DNA of 64,000 bases, from the NCBI RefSeq assembly GCF_900129635.1, contig NZ_FSRB01000002.1, positions 1,144,727 through 1,208,726 on the forward strand. The letters run 5' to 3'. The notes beneath the pieces are model-generated. The model was not told the origin of the DNA and made no database searches. It saw only the letters and a program-made list of their open reading frames with translations. Within the stretch, counting starts at the first letter, position 1. Each line of letters opens with the position of its first letter. The stretch is from Singulisphaera sp. GP187. Its GTDB lineage: Bacteria > Planctomycetota > Planctomycetia > Isosphaerales > Isosphaeraceae. Positions 1-9,102 of the stretch are shown piece by piece. The position numbers were made by a program, and so were the translations under genes.

Positions 1-135
1 CTTCCATGCGCCGGCGACGTCCGGCGCGTCCGCGTCCGCGTCTGCCTCAGCGAGTGCGGCCAGGATCGGCCGCGCGCCCGATCCGCCGATCAGGGTGAAT
101 AAGCAAGCGATCACAAGAGCCGAAATCCGGTGCAT
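1..135 (-). CDS. Secreted protein of unknown function (5' part only)
   Basis: The gene starts at the ATG at 135-133 and runs off the left edge, so only 45 residues are visible. An AGGGAGGT ribosome site lies just before the ATG. The product begins MHRISALVIACLFTLIGG, a typical signal peptide, followed by a short Asp-Ala repeat (EADADADAPD) and VAGAWK. A 'GxW' start after the signal peptide is common in small planctomycete secreted proteins, but the family cannot be decided from this fragment. Confidence 0.6.
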   Translation of the reverse strand, partial: MHRISALVIACLFTLIGGSGARPILAALAEADADADAPDVAGAWK

Positions 136-289
136 GGGACCTCCCTAGAGGGGGTGAAACGAGGTGCCTGGTCGTTCCCCAAACCATGGGGACGCTACGA
201 TAGAGAGTAGTCAACGCACCAATCAAATTGCCAAAAGATTATTGGTGGTCCGTGGGTTGGCCGCGGCGAAGCCTCGAACGAACGCTTGC

Positions 290-317
290 TTGAACTGAAG
301 CGGTGGGTGCTTATAAT
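290..317 (+). promoter_or_regulatory. Sigma-70-type promoter for the 409 gene
   Basis: A perfect TATAAT lies at 312-317, with TTGAAC at 290-295 and a 16-bp spacer. It points to the small gene at 409, leaving a leader of about 85 bases. This is the clearest housekeeping-type promoter seen in the window. Confidence 0.5.
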
Positions 318-408
318 AGAACCGTCCTGATGATTCCCCCCCCCGTGGTGATGCCAATCGGTCGGCCTTCACCAACGCTGCATGTCCCAAATCGAGGGGG
401 GAATTCCG

Positions 409-591
409 ATGGCGACTCAAGGAACGCAACAATCCACCCAGACCACCGTTGAGCGCAATACGCATCGGCTCGATCGACTGATCCATGAGGTTGAGATTCT
501 CGTGGACCTGCTCGAGGAACAGCGCTTGGTGGAACCGTCGTCACTCGTTCCGCTCAAGAAAGAATTGCGTGAGATGCAGCGGGGCAAGTAG
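409..591 (+). CDS. Small charged hypothetical protein
   Basis: A 60-residue protein starting MATQGTQQSTQ. I chose the ATG at 409 over the in-frame ATG at 382 because GAGGGGGG lies 7 bases before it. After a Gln/Thr-rich head the sequence is amphipathic (LIHEVEILVDLLEEQRLV), suggesting one long helix or a short coiled coil, and it ends with basic residues. There is no signal peptide, membrane segment or recognisable domain. It stands alone behind the 290-317 promoter. Function unknown. Confidence 0.55.
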   Translation: MATQGTQQSTQTTVERNTHRLDRLIHEVEILVDLLEEQRLVEPSSLVPLKKELREMQRGK

Positions 592-860
592 GCGCCTACA
601 TCGGAAGGTCACCTGTCGAGGACGAAAACGGGCGGGCCGTGCCCAATCTGCAAAGCCCTGAATCGGCCGGGATGGGCCACCCGCCTGAACTTTCGCCCCT
701 TCGCACTCCAGGGCGGGTGTCGTTATACATGGCGATCGCGCGGGTGTTGATCGTTGACGCTTCGCTGACGTTTTGCTGACGCTTGTTTGACGTGCCTTAC
801 GTTGCCGGGTGGCGGGCGGTTGACGCGGTCATCCCGTGGCGACGACCGCGTTGAGTTGTC
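592..860. other. Intergenic region with one dispersed-repeat trace
   Basis: The gap holds no credible gene. A GGGCGGGCCGTGCCCA stretch near 631 resembles one arm of the dispersed GGTGGGC/GCCCACC palindrome also seen near 9016, 18033 and 27980. It separates two convergent genes. Confidence 0.35.
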
Positions 861-1889
861 TCACTTGTCTTCCTCAACCACGGCTCCCGAGACGGCCGGG
901 GGAGTGTCTGGATCGCTCCCTTGGTGGACTTTTTGATAGGCGCGTTCCGAGGCTTCCGCTTTCTTGCCGATCGGTGAGGTTTTGAGGACGGCCCCGCCGA
1001 TCCCGAGGATGATGAGTCCGGCGGCAAAGAAAGCGACGAAATCCTTCGTTTCCGACCAGCGCGTGGCGACGAAGTACCACTGATAAGGCGGGAAGAAGCG
1101 AAACAGGACCACGTGATGGAACCCCTCCTCGGCCACGATCTGCTTGATCGAGGCGGCGCCCAGCAGGTAGACGATGAACCCGAGGACGCACATGAACCCT
1201 CCGACCGGAAACCGGAGGTCGGGGTAGCCCCACGAGAGGAAGGCGAGCACGGCGACGAACCCGGTCACACCGCCCGCGAGAATCAGGGTGTCCTTGGGAT
1301 CGAAGTAGCTTGATCCCTTCTTTTTCTTTCGCATCCGCTTGGCCTTCGCCTCCTTCTTGAGGGCTTCGGCGGCTTCCTGCTCGGCGACCTTCTGGCGAAC
1401 TTGCTCCATGGCCTCGGATCGCGACGGCAGGACTGCTTCCGTTCGCTTGCGCCCTTTCCCGCCCTCGAGCGCGGCGAGGTCGTCGAGCAACGACAAGGTG
1501 TCATCCTCGGCGTGGGGCGACGCCGGCATGGGGTCCGTGTCCGACCGCTGCGAGGCGATCGCCTGGGAACTGCTCCCGGCGGCTTTCATCGCGGAGTGTG
1601 ACGTGTCGGCCCCGGTTCCGGTCCCGGCTCCGGGCACTCGCACTCCGGCCCCGCAACCTTTGCAACGGATCTTCTTGCCCGCTAACTCGGCGTTCGTTGC
1701 GTACTTGCGCCCGCACGACGGGCAATGAAACCTCACGACGGATCCCTCGGCCGACTCGCTGGGGGAACCCGATGACGCGGGCAGCGAACCCATGATTCCA
1801 CATCCGCCACAGAGATATTTCCGCCCTGCCCGAGCGAGATCCACCTGGTTCACGTGCCCGCAATCGCGGCAGGTCACTTGGAGTGCCAT
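861..1889 (-). CDS. Zinc-ribbon (MJ0042-type) membrane protein
   Basis: A 342-residue protein. Its first 80 residues hold two Cys4 ribbons: CRDCGH with CGGCG, then FHCPSCGRKYATN with CKGCG. The second matches the MJ0042 finger common at the N terminus of planctomycete membrane proteins. A low-complexity, charged linker follows (about 90-190). Three hydrophobic segments come next (about 210-230, 235-260 and 290-315), so the ribbons probably face the cytoplasm. The ATG at 1889 is preferred because GGAGGGCGAG precedes it; an upstream TTG at 1907 has no such site. Function unknown. Confidence 0.8.
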   Translation of the reverse strand: MALQVTCRDCGHVNQVDLARAGRKYLCGGCGIMGSLPASSGSPSESAEGSVVRFHCPSCGRKYATNAELAGKKIRCKGCGAGVRVPGAGTGTGADTSHSAMKAAGSSSQAIASQRSDTDPMPASPHAEDDTLSLLDDLAALEGGKGRKRTEAVLPSRSEAMEQVRQKVAEQEAAEALKKEAKAKRMRKKKKGSSYFDPKDTLILAGGVTGFVAVLAFLSWGYPDLRFPVGGFMCVLGFIVYLLGAASIKQIVAEEGFHHVVLFRFFPPYQWYFVATRWSETKDFVAFFAAGLIILGIGGAVLKTSPIGKKAEASERAYQKVHQGSDPDTPPAVSGAVVEEDK

Positions 1890-2302
1890 GAGAGACTCGC
1901 CCTCCAATCGAAATCGAAATGTTAAGGAAACATGAGTGAGCCTCTCGAGGAGAGGCCGGATCCCGGTTCGGTTGGCCGGTGGAACGGAACGGATCGAACC
2001 GGGCCGTACGGCTGACCATTGGAGAGAAGTCGGCCGATCGCCGCATCAAATTGTATCAGACTCATTTGGAATGCAAAGGTCATGTCGTGACAATGGTGAT
2101 GGGTGTCACCATAGTGGACATTGAAATGGGTTGTGCCCCAGGAGCACGGGATTTCGGGAAGACAAGAAGTACGGGATATCATTGGAGTCGTTGACGCATT
2201 GTAATGGCGAGGGCGGCCTTCGATCTCTCCTGCGCCTGGCGGTGGCGTGCGGAGGCCGTGGCCAGAAGGGCCGGGCAACTTGAGGATGGAAGGGAGCCTG
2301 CG
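1890..2302. other. Divergent intergenic region
   Basis: About 410 bases between two divergent genes. I see one small hairpin (ATGGTGA pairing with TCACCAT near 2095-2115) and no convincing promoter pair. Open frames here lack ribosome sites and are probably chance. Confidence 0.3.
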
Positions 2303-3832
2303 ATGGATGGGAATCTAAGGCGACGTCAGTTCTTGCAGTCGGCCTCGGCGTTGGGACTGGGAGTGGGCCTGGGGAGTGGGATCGGGCTGGGTGCGCTCCA
2401 GTCCGCCCGCGCGGACGAATTGAAGGTCGGGCCCGACGCGGTTCAGTTTCGGCCGGAAATCGAGCCCGTGGTGCGCTGGATCGAGGAGACGCCTCACGAT
2501 CGAGCGCTGGAAGTGGCCGTCGCGCATCTCAAGGACGGACTCTCCTACCGCGACCTGTTGGCCGGCCTCTTTCTGGCGGGTATTCGTAATATTAAACCGC
2601 ATCCGGTCGGTTTTAAGTTCCATGCGGTCATGGTCATGAACTCAGCTCACCTGCTGGGGCAGACCGCGGCGGCCTCGGACCGGCTGCTCCCCTTGCTCTG
2701 GGCGCTCGACACCTTCAAGAAGTCCCAGGCAAAGGACATCCAGGAAGGGGACTGGACTCTCGGCAAGGTCGACGAGGCCCGGCTGCCGAAGCCCGGCAAG
2801 GCGAAAGCCGAGTTCATCCGGGCCATGGAGGCCTGGGACCCCGAGGCCGCCGACACGGCCGTCGCCGCCCTCTCCCGGAGCGCGGGGGCCGCCGAGACCA
2901 TGGAGCCGATCTGGCGGATGGCCGTCCGCGATCAACGCGACATCGGCCACAAGCCGATCTTCGCCGCGCAGAGCTGGCGGACCCTGCAGGCGATCGGCTG
3001 GCAGCACGCCGAACCGGTCCTCCGCTCCCTCGTCTTCGGCCTGCTCTACCTCAATGGCGACTCCCGGCCCGTGGCCGTCGGCCCTTACGAGGCCAATCTC
3101 GAGAACGCAGGCAAGGTGCGTGACGACTGGCAAGCCGGCAAGCCCGACCCCGGCGCGACCCGGTCGCTCCTGGAAGTCATGCGTCAGGCGACGCCCGAAG
3201 AGGCTTCGGCCGAAGCGGTCAAGCTCCTCAACCAAGGGGTCGCGGCCAGCTCGCTCTGGGATGCCGTCGTGCTCTCCGGCAGCGAGATCCTGATGCGTAG
3301 TCCGGGGATTCTCGCCATCCACGCCGTGACTTCGGCGAACGCCCTGCACTACATCTACGGAGCCAGCGGCGATGACACGACCCGGCGTCTGGCGCTGCTC
3401 CAGGGCGTCGGCTGGCAGCCGCTGTACCGCGGCCGGATCAAGCCCAAGGGCGGTCCGACGATCGATGACCTGTCGTCGTTGAAACACGAGGTCGCCAAGG
3501 GGGACGACGCGGTCGCCGAGATCTTCGAGACGATCAATGAAGGGGCCGAGGGCCGTGGCAAGGCGGCCGGCAAGACCGTGGCCTATCTCGAGCAAGGGGG
3601 CTCGACCGATCTGATCTTCGCGGCGGCGCGGCGGATGATCTTCCACAAGGGGCGTGATAGCCACGACTACAAGTTCGGCGCGGCCTCCTGGGAAGAGTGC
3701 GAGCTGGCGAGCGATCCGAAATGGCGGGCACCACTGGCAGCCGCCATGATGTTCAATCTCCCGGGCGCGAAGACCGAGGAGAGTCCCTTGATGAAACGGG
3801 CCCGTGAGGCGGTCGGAAGCATGGTCGGTTGA
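2303..3832 (+). CDS. Tat-exported protein of unknown function
   Basis: A 509-residue protein starting MDGNLRRRQFLQSASALG, a twin-arginine signal followed by a Gly/Leu-rich hydrophobic stretch and an ARADE cleavage region. GGAAGGGAG precedes the ATG at 2303, which fits the signal peptide better than the longer frame from 2204. The mature part is mostly helical, with His-containing blocks (KFHAVMVMNSAHLLG near 105, AIHAVTSANALHYIY near 350) that could bind a metal or cofactor. A Tat signal often accompanies cofactor binding, but I do not recognise the family. It stands alone. Confidence 0.8.
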   Translation: MDGNLRRRQFLQSASALGLGVGLGSGIGLGALQSARADELKVGPDAVQFRPEIEPVVRWIEETPHDRALEVAVAHLKDGLSYRDLLAGLFLAGIRNIKPHPVGFKFHAVMVMNSAHLLGQTAAASDRLLPLLWALDTFKKSQAKDIQEGDWTLGKVDEARLPKPGKAKAEFIRAMEAWDPEAADTAVAALSRSAGAAETMEPIWRMAVRDQRDIGHKPIFAAQSWRTLQAIGWQHAEPVLRSLVFGLLYLNGDSRPVAVGPYEANLENAGKVRDDWQAGKPDPGATRSLLEVMRQATPEEASAEAVKLLNQGVAASSLWDAVVLSGSEILMRSPGILAIHAVTSANALHYIYGASGDDTTRRLALLQGVGWQPLYRGRIKPKGGPTIDDLSSLKHEVAKGDDAVAEIFETINEGAEGRGKAAGKTVAYLEQGGSTDLIFAAARRMIFHKGRDSHDYKFGAASWEECELASDPKWRAPLAAAMMFNLPGAKTEESPLMKRAREAVGSMVG

Positions 3833-3921
3833 TCCGAACTCCGGCTTCCGGAGGAACCGAAGGGATGGCCGGGGCCCGGCCTCTTGCTGGCTTCAAGAGC
3901 GCCGGGCTTCTGGGATTGGAT

Positions 3922-4410
3922 TTAGCCCCGCATGTCGGCCTTGAGCGCCTTGTATGCGGCCACCGCCATCCGGTCGCACGCTTCGTTCTCAGGGTGGCCG
4001 TTGTGACCGAGGACGTGGGTCACGCGCACCTTGTGGCGGGTGAGGAGGACGTCGATCCGCTGCCAGAGGTCCACGTTCATGACCGGCTTCAAACGTCCTC
4101 CTTCTTTGCGCTGCCATCCCTGCGACTTCCATTTCGGCATCCACTCGGCGATCCCCTTGGCCACGTACTGGCTGTCGGTGATCAACTCGACGCGGCAGGG
4201 GCGGCGGAGCGTGGCCAGGCCTTCGATCGCTCCGGTCAGCTCCATCCGGTTGTTCGTGGTCGTCGGCTCAGCCCCCGAGGCGTCCATGGTCTGGCCGCTG
4301 GCCGGATGCTTGAGGATGTAGGCCCAGCCCCCGGGGCCGGGGTTTCCGCTGCACGCACCGTCGGTGAAGAGCCGCACAATATCAGGAGCCGCCGTTGAAT
4401 CCGTCGCCAT
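3922..4410 (-). CDS. rnhA: Ribonuclease HI
   Basis: A 162-residue enzyme that cleaves the RNA strand of RNA-DNA hybrids in the cytoplasm. All family blocks are present: LFTDGACSGNPGPGGWAYIL with the first Asp, TTTNNRMEL with the Glu, LITDSQYVAKGI with the second Asp, and VLGHNGHPENEACDRMA with the catalytic His and last Asp. Its length is normal for bacterial RNase HI. It lies about 140 bases downstream of queA on the same strand and may be cotranscribed with it. Confidence 0.95.
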   Translation of the reverse strand: MATDSTAAPDIVRLFTDGACSGNPGPGGWAYILKHPASGQTMDASGAEPTTTNNRMELTGAIEGLATLRRPCRVELITDSQYVAKGIAEWMPKWKSQGWQRKEGGRLKPVMNVDLWQRIDVLLTRHKVRVTHVLGHNGHPENEACDRMAVAAYKALKADMRG

Positions 4411-4549
4411 AAGCCTGTCCTTGTCTTCGTCTCTTTGCGGCCTCTCGACGATCGCCCCGCGCGGCGATCAGCGACGATCTTATCGCGTCGGGAAACTTGG
4501 GCAATGGCACCCGGTCGGTTTCACGCGAGGGAGCGATCGGCCCTTGGAA

Positions 4550-5578
4550 TTAGAGAATTAGCATGGCATCGCCATAACTGTAGAACCGATAGCGTTCCCG
4601 GATCGCCTCGGCATAGGCCGCGCGGACCAGGTCGACCCCGGCCAGCGCCGCCACCAGCACGAGCAGACTGCTTCGAGGCAGGTGGAAGTTGGTCAGCAGC
4701 GCGTCGAGCCCTTGAAACACATGGCCGGGCCGCAGATAGAGCGCAGTCTCCCCCGAGAACGGTCGGATCGTTCCCGTGGTCGAGCTGGTTTCCAGGATCC
4801 GGGCCGAGGTCGTGCCGACGGCCACGATCCGTCCCCCTTGGCTCTTGTGCTTGTTCAAAACGGTGGCTTCAAGTACGCCGAGCTCGGCCCACTCCGCGTG
4901 GAGTCGGTGCTCGTCGATCCGCTCGACCTCGATCGGCCGGAACGTCCCCAGGCCGACGTGGAGCGTGGCGTCGACGCTGGCGATGCCGCGCTCGGCCAGT
5001 CGGCGGAAGACGTCGTCCGTGAAATGGAGGCCCGCGGTGGGCGCGGCGACCGCTCCGGGAGCGCTCGCATAAAGGGTTTGGTATCGGAGTCGATCGCCAG
5101 GGTCTTCACGCCCTTTGCGAATATAAGGGGGGAGTGGGATCTGGCCGTGCCGGCCCAGGAGGTCATGGGCCGCTTCGTCGGACTCCGGGCGCACGATCCA
5201 ACGCCCTGCTTCGCCCCGCGCTTCCAGCGTCAGCTTGAGTCCGTCGCCGACGACCACCCGCTCGCCTTCGACGGGGCGACCGCGGGTGGTGGCCAGGATC
5301 TCCCAGGTCCCCTCCGGCAATGCCCGCAGGAAGAGACCCTCCCAGCGGCCGCCGGTGGCCTCGCGGAGGCCGATCAGGCGGGCCGGGACGACTCGCGTGT
5401 TGTTTCGGACGAGAATATCGCTGGCTTCGAGTAAATCAGGAAGCTCGGCGAACGTCCGATGCTCCCAGCGCTGCTCGTTCCGACGGATGACCATCAGCCG
5501 CGATTGGTCCCGTGGTTCGACCGGGTGCTGGGCAATCAACTCACCGGGGAGCGTGAAATCAAATTCCGAGGTCTGCAA
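4550..5578 (-). CDS. queA: tRNA preQ1(34) S-adenosylmethionine ribosyltransferase-isomerase
   Basis: A 342-residue enzyme of queuosine synthesis. It moves the ribosyl part of S-adenosylmethionine onto preQ1 in tRNA to form epoxyqueuosine. The N terminus SEFDFTLPGELIAQHPVEPRD, the central TAGLHFTDDVFRRL and the C-terminal TNFHLPRSSLLVLVAALAG are QueA signatures. Length is normal. It is divergent from the glycosyltransferase at 5695. No other queuosine gene lies in the window. Confidence 0.95.
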   Translation of the reverse strand: MQTSEFDFTLPGELIAQHPVEPRDQSRLMVIRRNEQRWEHRTFAELPDLLEASDILVRNNTRVVPARLIGLREATGGRWEGLFLRALPEGTWEILATTRGRPVEGERVVVGDGLKLTLEARGEAGRWIVRPESDEAAHDLLGRHGQIPLPPYIRKGREDPGDRLRYQTLYASAPGAVAAPTAGLHFTDDVFRRLAERGIASVDATLHVGLGTFRPIEVERIDEHRLHAEWAELGVLEATVLNKHKSQGGRIVAVGTTSARILETSSTTGTIRPFSGETALYLRPGHVFQGLDALLTNFHLPRSSLLVLVAALAGVDLVRAAYAEAIRERYRFYSYGDAMLIL

Positions 5579-5694
5579 ACCTCTTCCTCCTGACCATCCT
5601 GAACGGGCACAATCTAACGACCTCGGGGACTCCCCACTCGACGTGGAACGGTTTCGCTCGCCGCTTTTGGAAAACCTCAGGCCCCTAGTCTCGA

Positions 5695-6921
5695 TTGTAC
5701 CGACCCGTGCAAACTCTCGCCCGACGACTTGAGACGGCCGAACGCCAGCCCTGGCCGGTCCGGCCCGTCCCGATCACGTTGGTGATCACCGACCTCGACG
5801 TCGGCGGGGCCGAGCGGGCCTTGGTCGCCCTGGCGACGGGGCTGGACCGCGGACGCTGGCAGCCCTCGGTGATCGCGCTCGGGGCCGAGGGAGCCCTGGT
5901 CGAACCGCTCCGCGCGGCGGGAGTCGAGACCGAATGTCTCGACGTCGATCGCAGGCGACCCATTCCAGCGGTCCGCCGGTTGGCCAGGGCGCTGGGCGCT
6001 CGCTCACCATGGCTCGTGCAGAGCTTCTTGTTCCATGCGAACATCGCCTCACGGTTCGCGGCGACCCTGGTGGGGTCCCCTTGGGTGGTCGGCGGCATTC
6101 GGGTGGCCGAGCATCAGAAACGCTGGCACCTGAACCTCGAACGCTGGACGTCGGCCCTGTCCCTGGGGTCGGTCTGCGTCTCGCAAGGGGTTTTCGAGCA
6201 TCTCCGCGACGTCGGCCGGGCCGACCCCGCGCGGCTGGCGGTGATCCCCAACGGCATTGATCCCCGGCCCTACGACTCCGCGATTGCCTGCTCGCGTGAG
6301 TCGCTCGGCGTTCCGGCCGATGCCCGGCTCATGCTCTCGGTCGGCCGCCTGGACGTGCAAAAAGGGCTTTCTTTTCTGCTCGACGCCGCCGAACGGGTCA
6401 TCGCCGCCCAGCCGAACTGGCACCTCGTGATCGTGGGTGATGGCCCGGAGCGAGACCCGCTCCACCAGCGAGCGGCCGCGAGCCGGATCCTTGCGGACCG
6501 GGTCCACTGGCTCGGCAGACGCAACGATGTCCCCGCACTCCTCAAGGCGGCCGACTTCCTCGTTCTCGCGTCGCTCTGGGAAGGGATGCCCAACGTGGTC
6601 CTCGAAGCCATGGCAGCCCGCCGCGCGGTCGTCGCGACGGCCGTCGAGGGGAGCCGTGAACTCGTGATCCCCGGCCAGACCGGCTGGCTCGTTCCCGCGG
6701 GCGATTCCGACCAGCTCGGCCAGGCGCTGCTCGACGCGGGCACCGACCCCGACCGCCTCCGCCGCTACGGCGAAGCGGGCCGTACCCGGGTCGAAACCGC
6801 CTATTCGACCCAACGCGTGGTGCAGGCTTACGAGCGGCTCTGGGGTGGAATCCTCGGCTTTACGGCCGGCGCACCCGACTCGGGCGATTGCGAGGCGGCC
6901 CCAACGTTGCTGAGCGATTAG
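5695..6921 (+). CDS. GT4-type glycosyltransferase
   Basis: A 408-residue, probably cytoplasmic glycosyltransferase with the GT-B fold. ITDLDVGGAERALVAL near residue 27 is the N-terminal loop of the family. The C-terminal half carries LSVGRLDVQKGLSFLLDAA, the WHLVIVGDGPERD block, and the donor-site motif LWEGMPNVVLEAMAARRAVVATAVEGSRELV with the E-x7-E pattern. The start is uncertain: TTG at 5695 or GTG at 5707, neither with a strong ribosome site. Its 3' end overlaps the convergent TetR gene by 4 bases. Substrate unknown; envelope or exopolysaccharide sugars are likely. Confidence 0.88.
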   Translation: MYRPVQTLARRLETAERQPWPVRPVPITLVITDLDVGGAERALVALATGLDRGRWQPSVIALGAEGALVEPLRAAGVETECLDVDRRRPIPAVRRLARALGARSPWLVQSFLFHANIASRFAATLVGSPWVVGGIRVAEHQKRWHLNLERWTSALSLGSVCVSQGVFEHLRDVGRADPARLAVIPNGIDPRPYDSAIACSRESLGVPADARLMLSVGRLDVQKGLSFLLDAAERVIAAQPNWHLVIVGDGPERDPLHQRAAASRILADRVHWLGRRNDVPALLKAADFLVLASLWEGMPNVVLEAMAARRAVVATAVEGSRELVIPGQTGWLVPAGDSDQLGQALLDAGTDPDRLRRYGEAGRTRVETAYSTQRVVQAYERLWGGILGFTAGAPDSGDCEAAPTLLSD

Positions 6922-7538
6922 TCGTTCGCTTCGTGATCCCCGGCCGAGGGCGGAACGAGCAGGCCCGCGATGGTCCGGGACAAGGATGCAACCAGTTCGG
7001 AATCGTCGGTCTCCTCCTGGAGCCAGTTCAGACGACGCGCTCCCAGAATCTGGCAGATGCCCGCGACGAGCAAGTTGAACGCGAGGTCGGAATCGAAGCC
7101 GAGGCCGGAGTCCGAATCGCCGAACGCCCGGCGGATGTCCGCGATCCCGCGCAGCCGGCCCGAACGCAGCGCGGCGAGGGTCTCGGGATCAAAGGTCGAA
7201 AGCCGCAGCAGAATTTGCACCGTGGCGGGCCGCTTCGCCAGAGCCACGACGCAGGCCTGCACGCACTGAGAGAAGCGAACCCGCGGCGGCAACGCCCTGA
7301 GGTCGTCGTCGCAGAGCAAGAGCAGCTCGGCCGCACTCGGCATGAACGTCTCGTCGGCCGCATAGGCGGTGATGAGCCCCGAAAGGCCGCCAAAATAACG
7401 ATAAATCAGCGCCTTGTTGGCCCCGGCCCGCCCGGCAATCGCCTCCACCGTCAACGGCTTCCCCGAGACCAACTCAGCCTCCAAGGCCGTCAGAAACGCC
7501 TGCTTCGTCGCTTCACGTTGATTTGCCTTCTGATTCAT
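6918..7538 (-). CDS. TetR-family transcriptional regulator
   Basis: A 206-residue repressor-type protein. The N-terminal helix-turn-helix is LTVEAIAGRAGANKALIYRY, where the final ALIYRYFG is the usual TetR recognition helix. The C-terminal two thirds, helical and variable, should bind a small ligand and form the dimer interface. The gene is divergent from the NmrA-like oxidoreductase, and the 28-bp palindrome at 7547-7574 lies 9 bases before its own start codon. That predicts self-repression and control of the neighbour. Confidence 0.9.
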   Translation of the reverse strand: MNQKANQREATKQAFLTALEAELVSGKPLTVEAIAGRAGANKALIYRYFGGLSGLITAYAADETFMPSAAELLLLCDDDLRALPPRVRFSQCVQACVVALAKRPATVQILLRLSTFDPETLAALRSGRLRGIADIRRAFGDSDSGLGFDSDLAFNLLVAGICQILGARRLNWLQEETDDSELVASLSRTIAGLLVPPSAGDHEAND

Positions 7539-7546
7539 GGCGGCCT

Positions 7547-7574
7547 ATAGTAACGGTAACGTTGCCGTGACTAT
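7547..7574. promoter_or_regulatory. Palindromic operator between tetR-type gene and oxidoreductase gene
   Basis: A dyad centred on AACGTT at 7558-7563. Its half-sites are ATAGTAACGGTAAC on the left and GTTGCCGTGACTAT on the right, with 12 of 14 pairs matching. It fills the narrow divergent gap and would cover the start regions of both genes. This is the expected size and position for a TetR-family operator; the binding itself is inferred. Confidence 0.7.
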
Positions 7575-7603
7575 TAGTGTCTCTCTGTGAGGAAGGTTGG
7601 AGG

Positions 7604-8446
7604 ATGGTGACGATGTCCGAACGGTACTTGATCCTGGGCGCCAGCGGAACGGTTGGCCGCCGCGTCCTGGCAACGATGAAGGGCCTCGGCCATGCCGTCA
7701 AGGGGGCGTCGCGGCGGAACGGGGGGCCTGGCGACGTGCGTTTCGACTTGCTCGAGCCGTCGACCTATGCCCCGGCGTTGGCGGATGTGAGCACGGTCAT
7801 GCTGATTTCCCGGCCGGGCGATGAGGAGGCTCATCTCCACGCGGAGCCGTTCGTCGAGGCGATGGTCCGGCACGGCGTGGCTCGGGTTGTGGTGCTCTCG
7901 GCCCTTGGCGCCGAGCGGCGCGTCGAGTTCTCGCTGCACAATGTGGAGACGTTGGTCGAACGATCCGGCCTGGGTTGGACGCACGTTCGCCCGAATTTTT
8001 TCATGCAGATGCTTGCGCTGCCGCCGCTCAGTACGGAGATCGCGACCAGGAGCACGTTGAGTCTCCCCTTGGGCGACGCCAAGGTTGCCTACGTCGACGC
8101 TGACGATGTCGCGGCGGTGCTGGTACGGGCGCTGATCGACCCGTCCCTGTCAGGCCAGGGGCTCGACGTGAGCGGTCCCCGTGCGCTCGGTCACGACGAG
8201 GTTGCGGCACTCGTCTCTCGTCAGGTGGGTCGGGAGATCCGGTACGTTCCCCTGGACGAGGAGTCCGCGCAGCGGCTCCTGGGCCTTCGCGGGCTGAGCC
8301 CGGCCCACGTCGAACGGGTCCTGCGGTTCTATGCACTGACCCGACAGGGCTGGTGCGCCACCCCTGACGCCACCGTGTCTCAGCTGCTCGGTCGTCCGCT
8401 CGGCACGTTTGAGGCATTCGTCGTTGCAAATGCCACGGCGTGGTGA
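7604..8446 (+). CDS. NmrA-like NAD(P)-binding oxidoreductase
   Basis: A 280-residue Rossmann protein. YLILGASGTVGRRVLATM is the GxxGxxG dinucleotide loop near residue 10. STVMLISRPGDEE, VVVLSALGAE and GWTHVRPNFFMQMLAL follow the NmrA/atypical short-chain order, without a clear YxxxK catalytic pair. ATG at 7604 has GGAAGG 7 bases upstream; ATG at 7613 with GGAGG is equally possible. Such proteins reduce quinones or azo compounds or act as redox sensors. Divergence from a TetR gene suggests induction by a small toxic or electrophilic compound. Confidence 0.85.
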   Translation: MVTMSERYLILGASGTVGRRVLATMKGLGHAVKGASRRNGGPGDVRFDLLEPSTYAPALADVSTVMLISRPGDEEAHLHAEPFVEAMVRHGVARVVVLSALGAERRVEFSLHNVETLVERSGLGWTHVRPNFFMQMLALPPLSTEIATRSTLSLPLGDAKVAYVDADDVAAVLVRALIDPSLSGQGLDVSGPRALGHDEVAALVSRQVGREIRYVPLDEESAQRLLGLRGLSPAHVERVLRFYALTRQGWCATPDATVSQLLGRPLGTFEAFVVANATAW

Positions 8447-9102
8447 GGGACGGTTGACCTTGGAAGCTTGACCGCAAAAGTCAAGTTGAGTCCGGAAAGA
8501 ACGCTGATGTTATTTTGTGATCACTGAATTTGAAGTCATGAAAATCATTTTTTAGCCTCCTTTTCGTACGGCGGTGTGATTTTCGTGGTGCGGCTTCCTC
8601 GGTTGAAACGGCCGAGGTGATACGCTGACGTATGATCGATTGCTGCAGGATATGGACCGCGATGTCAGATTGTGGCGACTTGCTTGTCGCCGAATTCGTC
8701 GTGAACCCGACTCTAGGGGAGATCCCATCAGTGGCTACGGCCCGGCATGGGGGAGATGTCGCTCAGGTTCGGTTCGGGTTAATTGACGAAACACACGACA
8801 CTCTGGAGCCGATCCACCTGTCGAGAAGTTACCAAGCGTGCGACCGACGTCGCTCTCCCGGCGCTCGTGGCGTGGATTCGGCTGCTCCACGAATCTCCGT
8901 CGCGGGCGTCGGGAGGCTTTCCTGCTGGATCCGGGTCGGTGCTCAATCGAAGGCCAACAGGCAGGCGAGCGGGGAGCATCGGCTCTTTGTCTTCGTGGGA
9001 GCGAGCAGTCAAAAATGGTGGGCACGGCCCCCCTTGGAATCGCCTTCGATAAGGCTAAACAGGTGGCCTGGTCTTCCTTTGTCTTGAATGATGTGCAAGC
9101 CT
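8447..9102. other. Gene-poor intergenic region
   Basis: About 650 bases between an oxidoreductase gene and the palindromic element before the sulfatase gene. Open frames exist (the longest about 150 codons from 8632), but none has a ribosome site, a domain or normal amino-acid composition. Near 9014 there is a copy of the dispersed repeat containing TGGTGGGCACGGCCC. Confidence 0.4.

Noticed and set aside
8632..9087. Open frames on both strands in the 8.5-9.1 kb gap
   Set aside because: They have no ribosome site, no domain and odd composition; they also run through a dispersed repeat.
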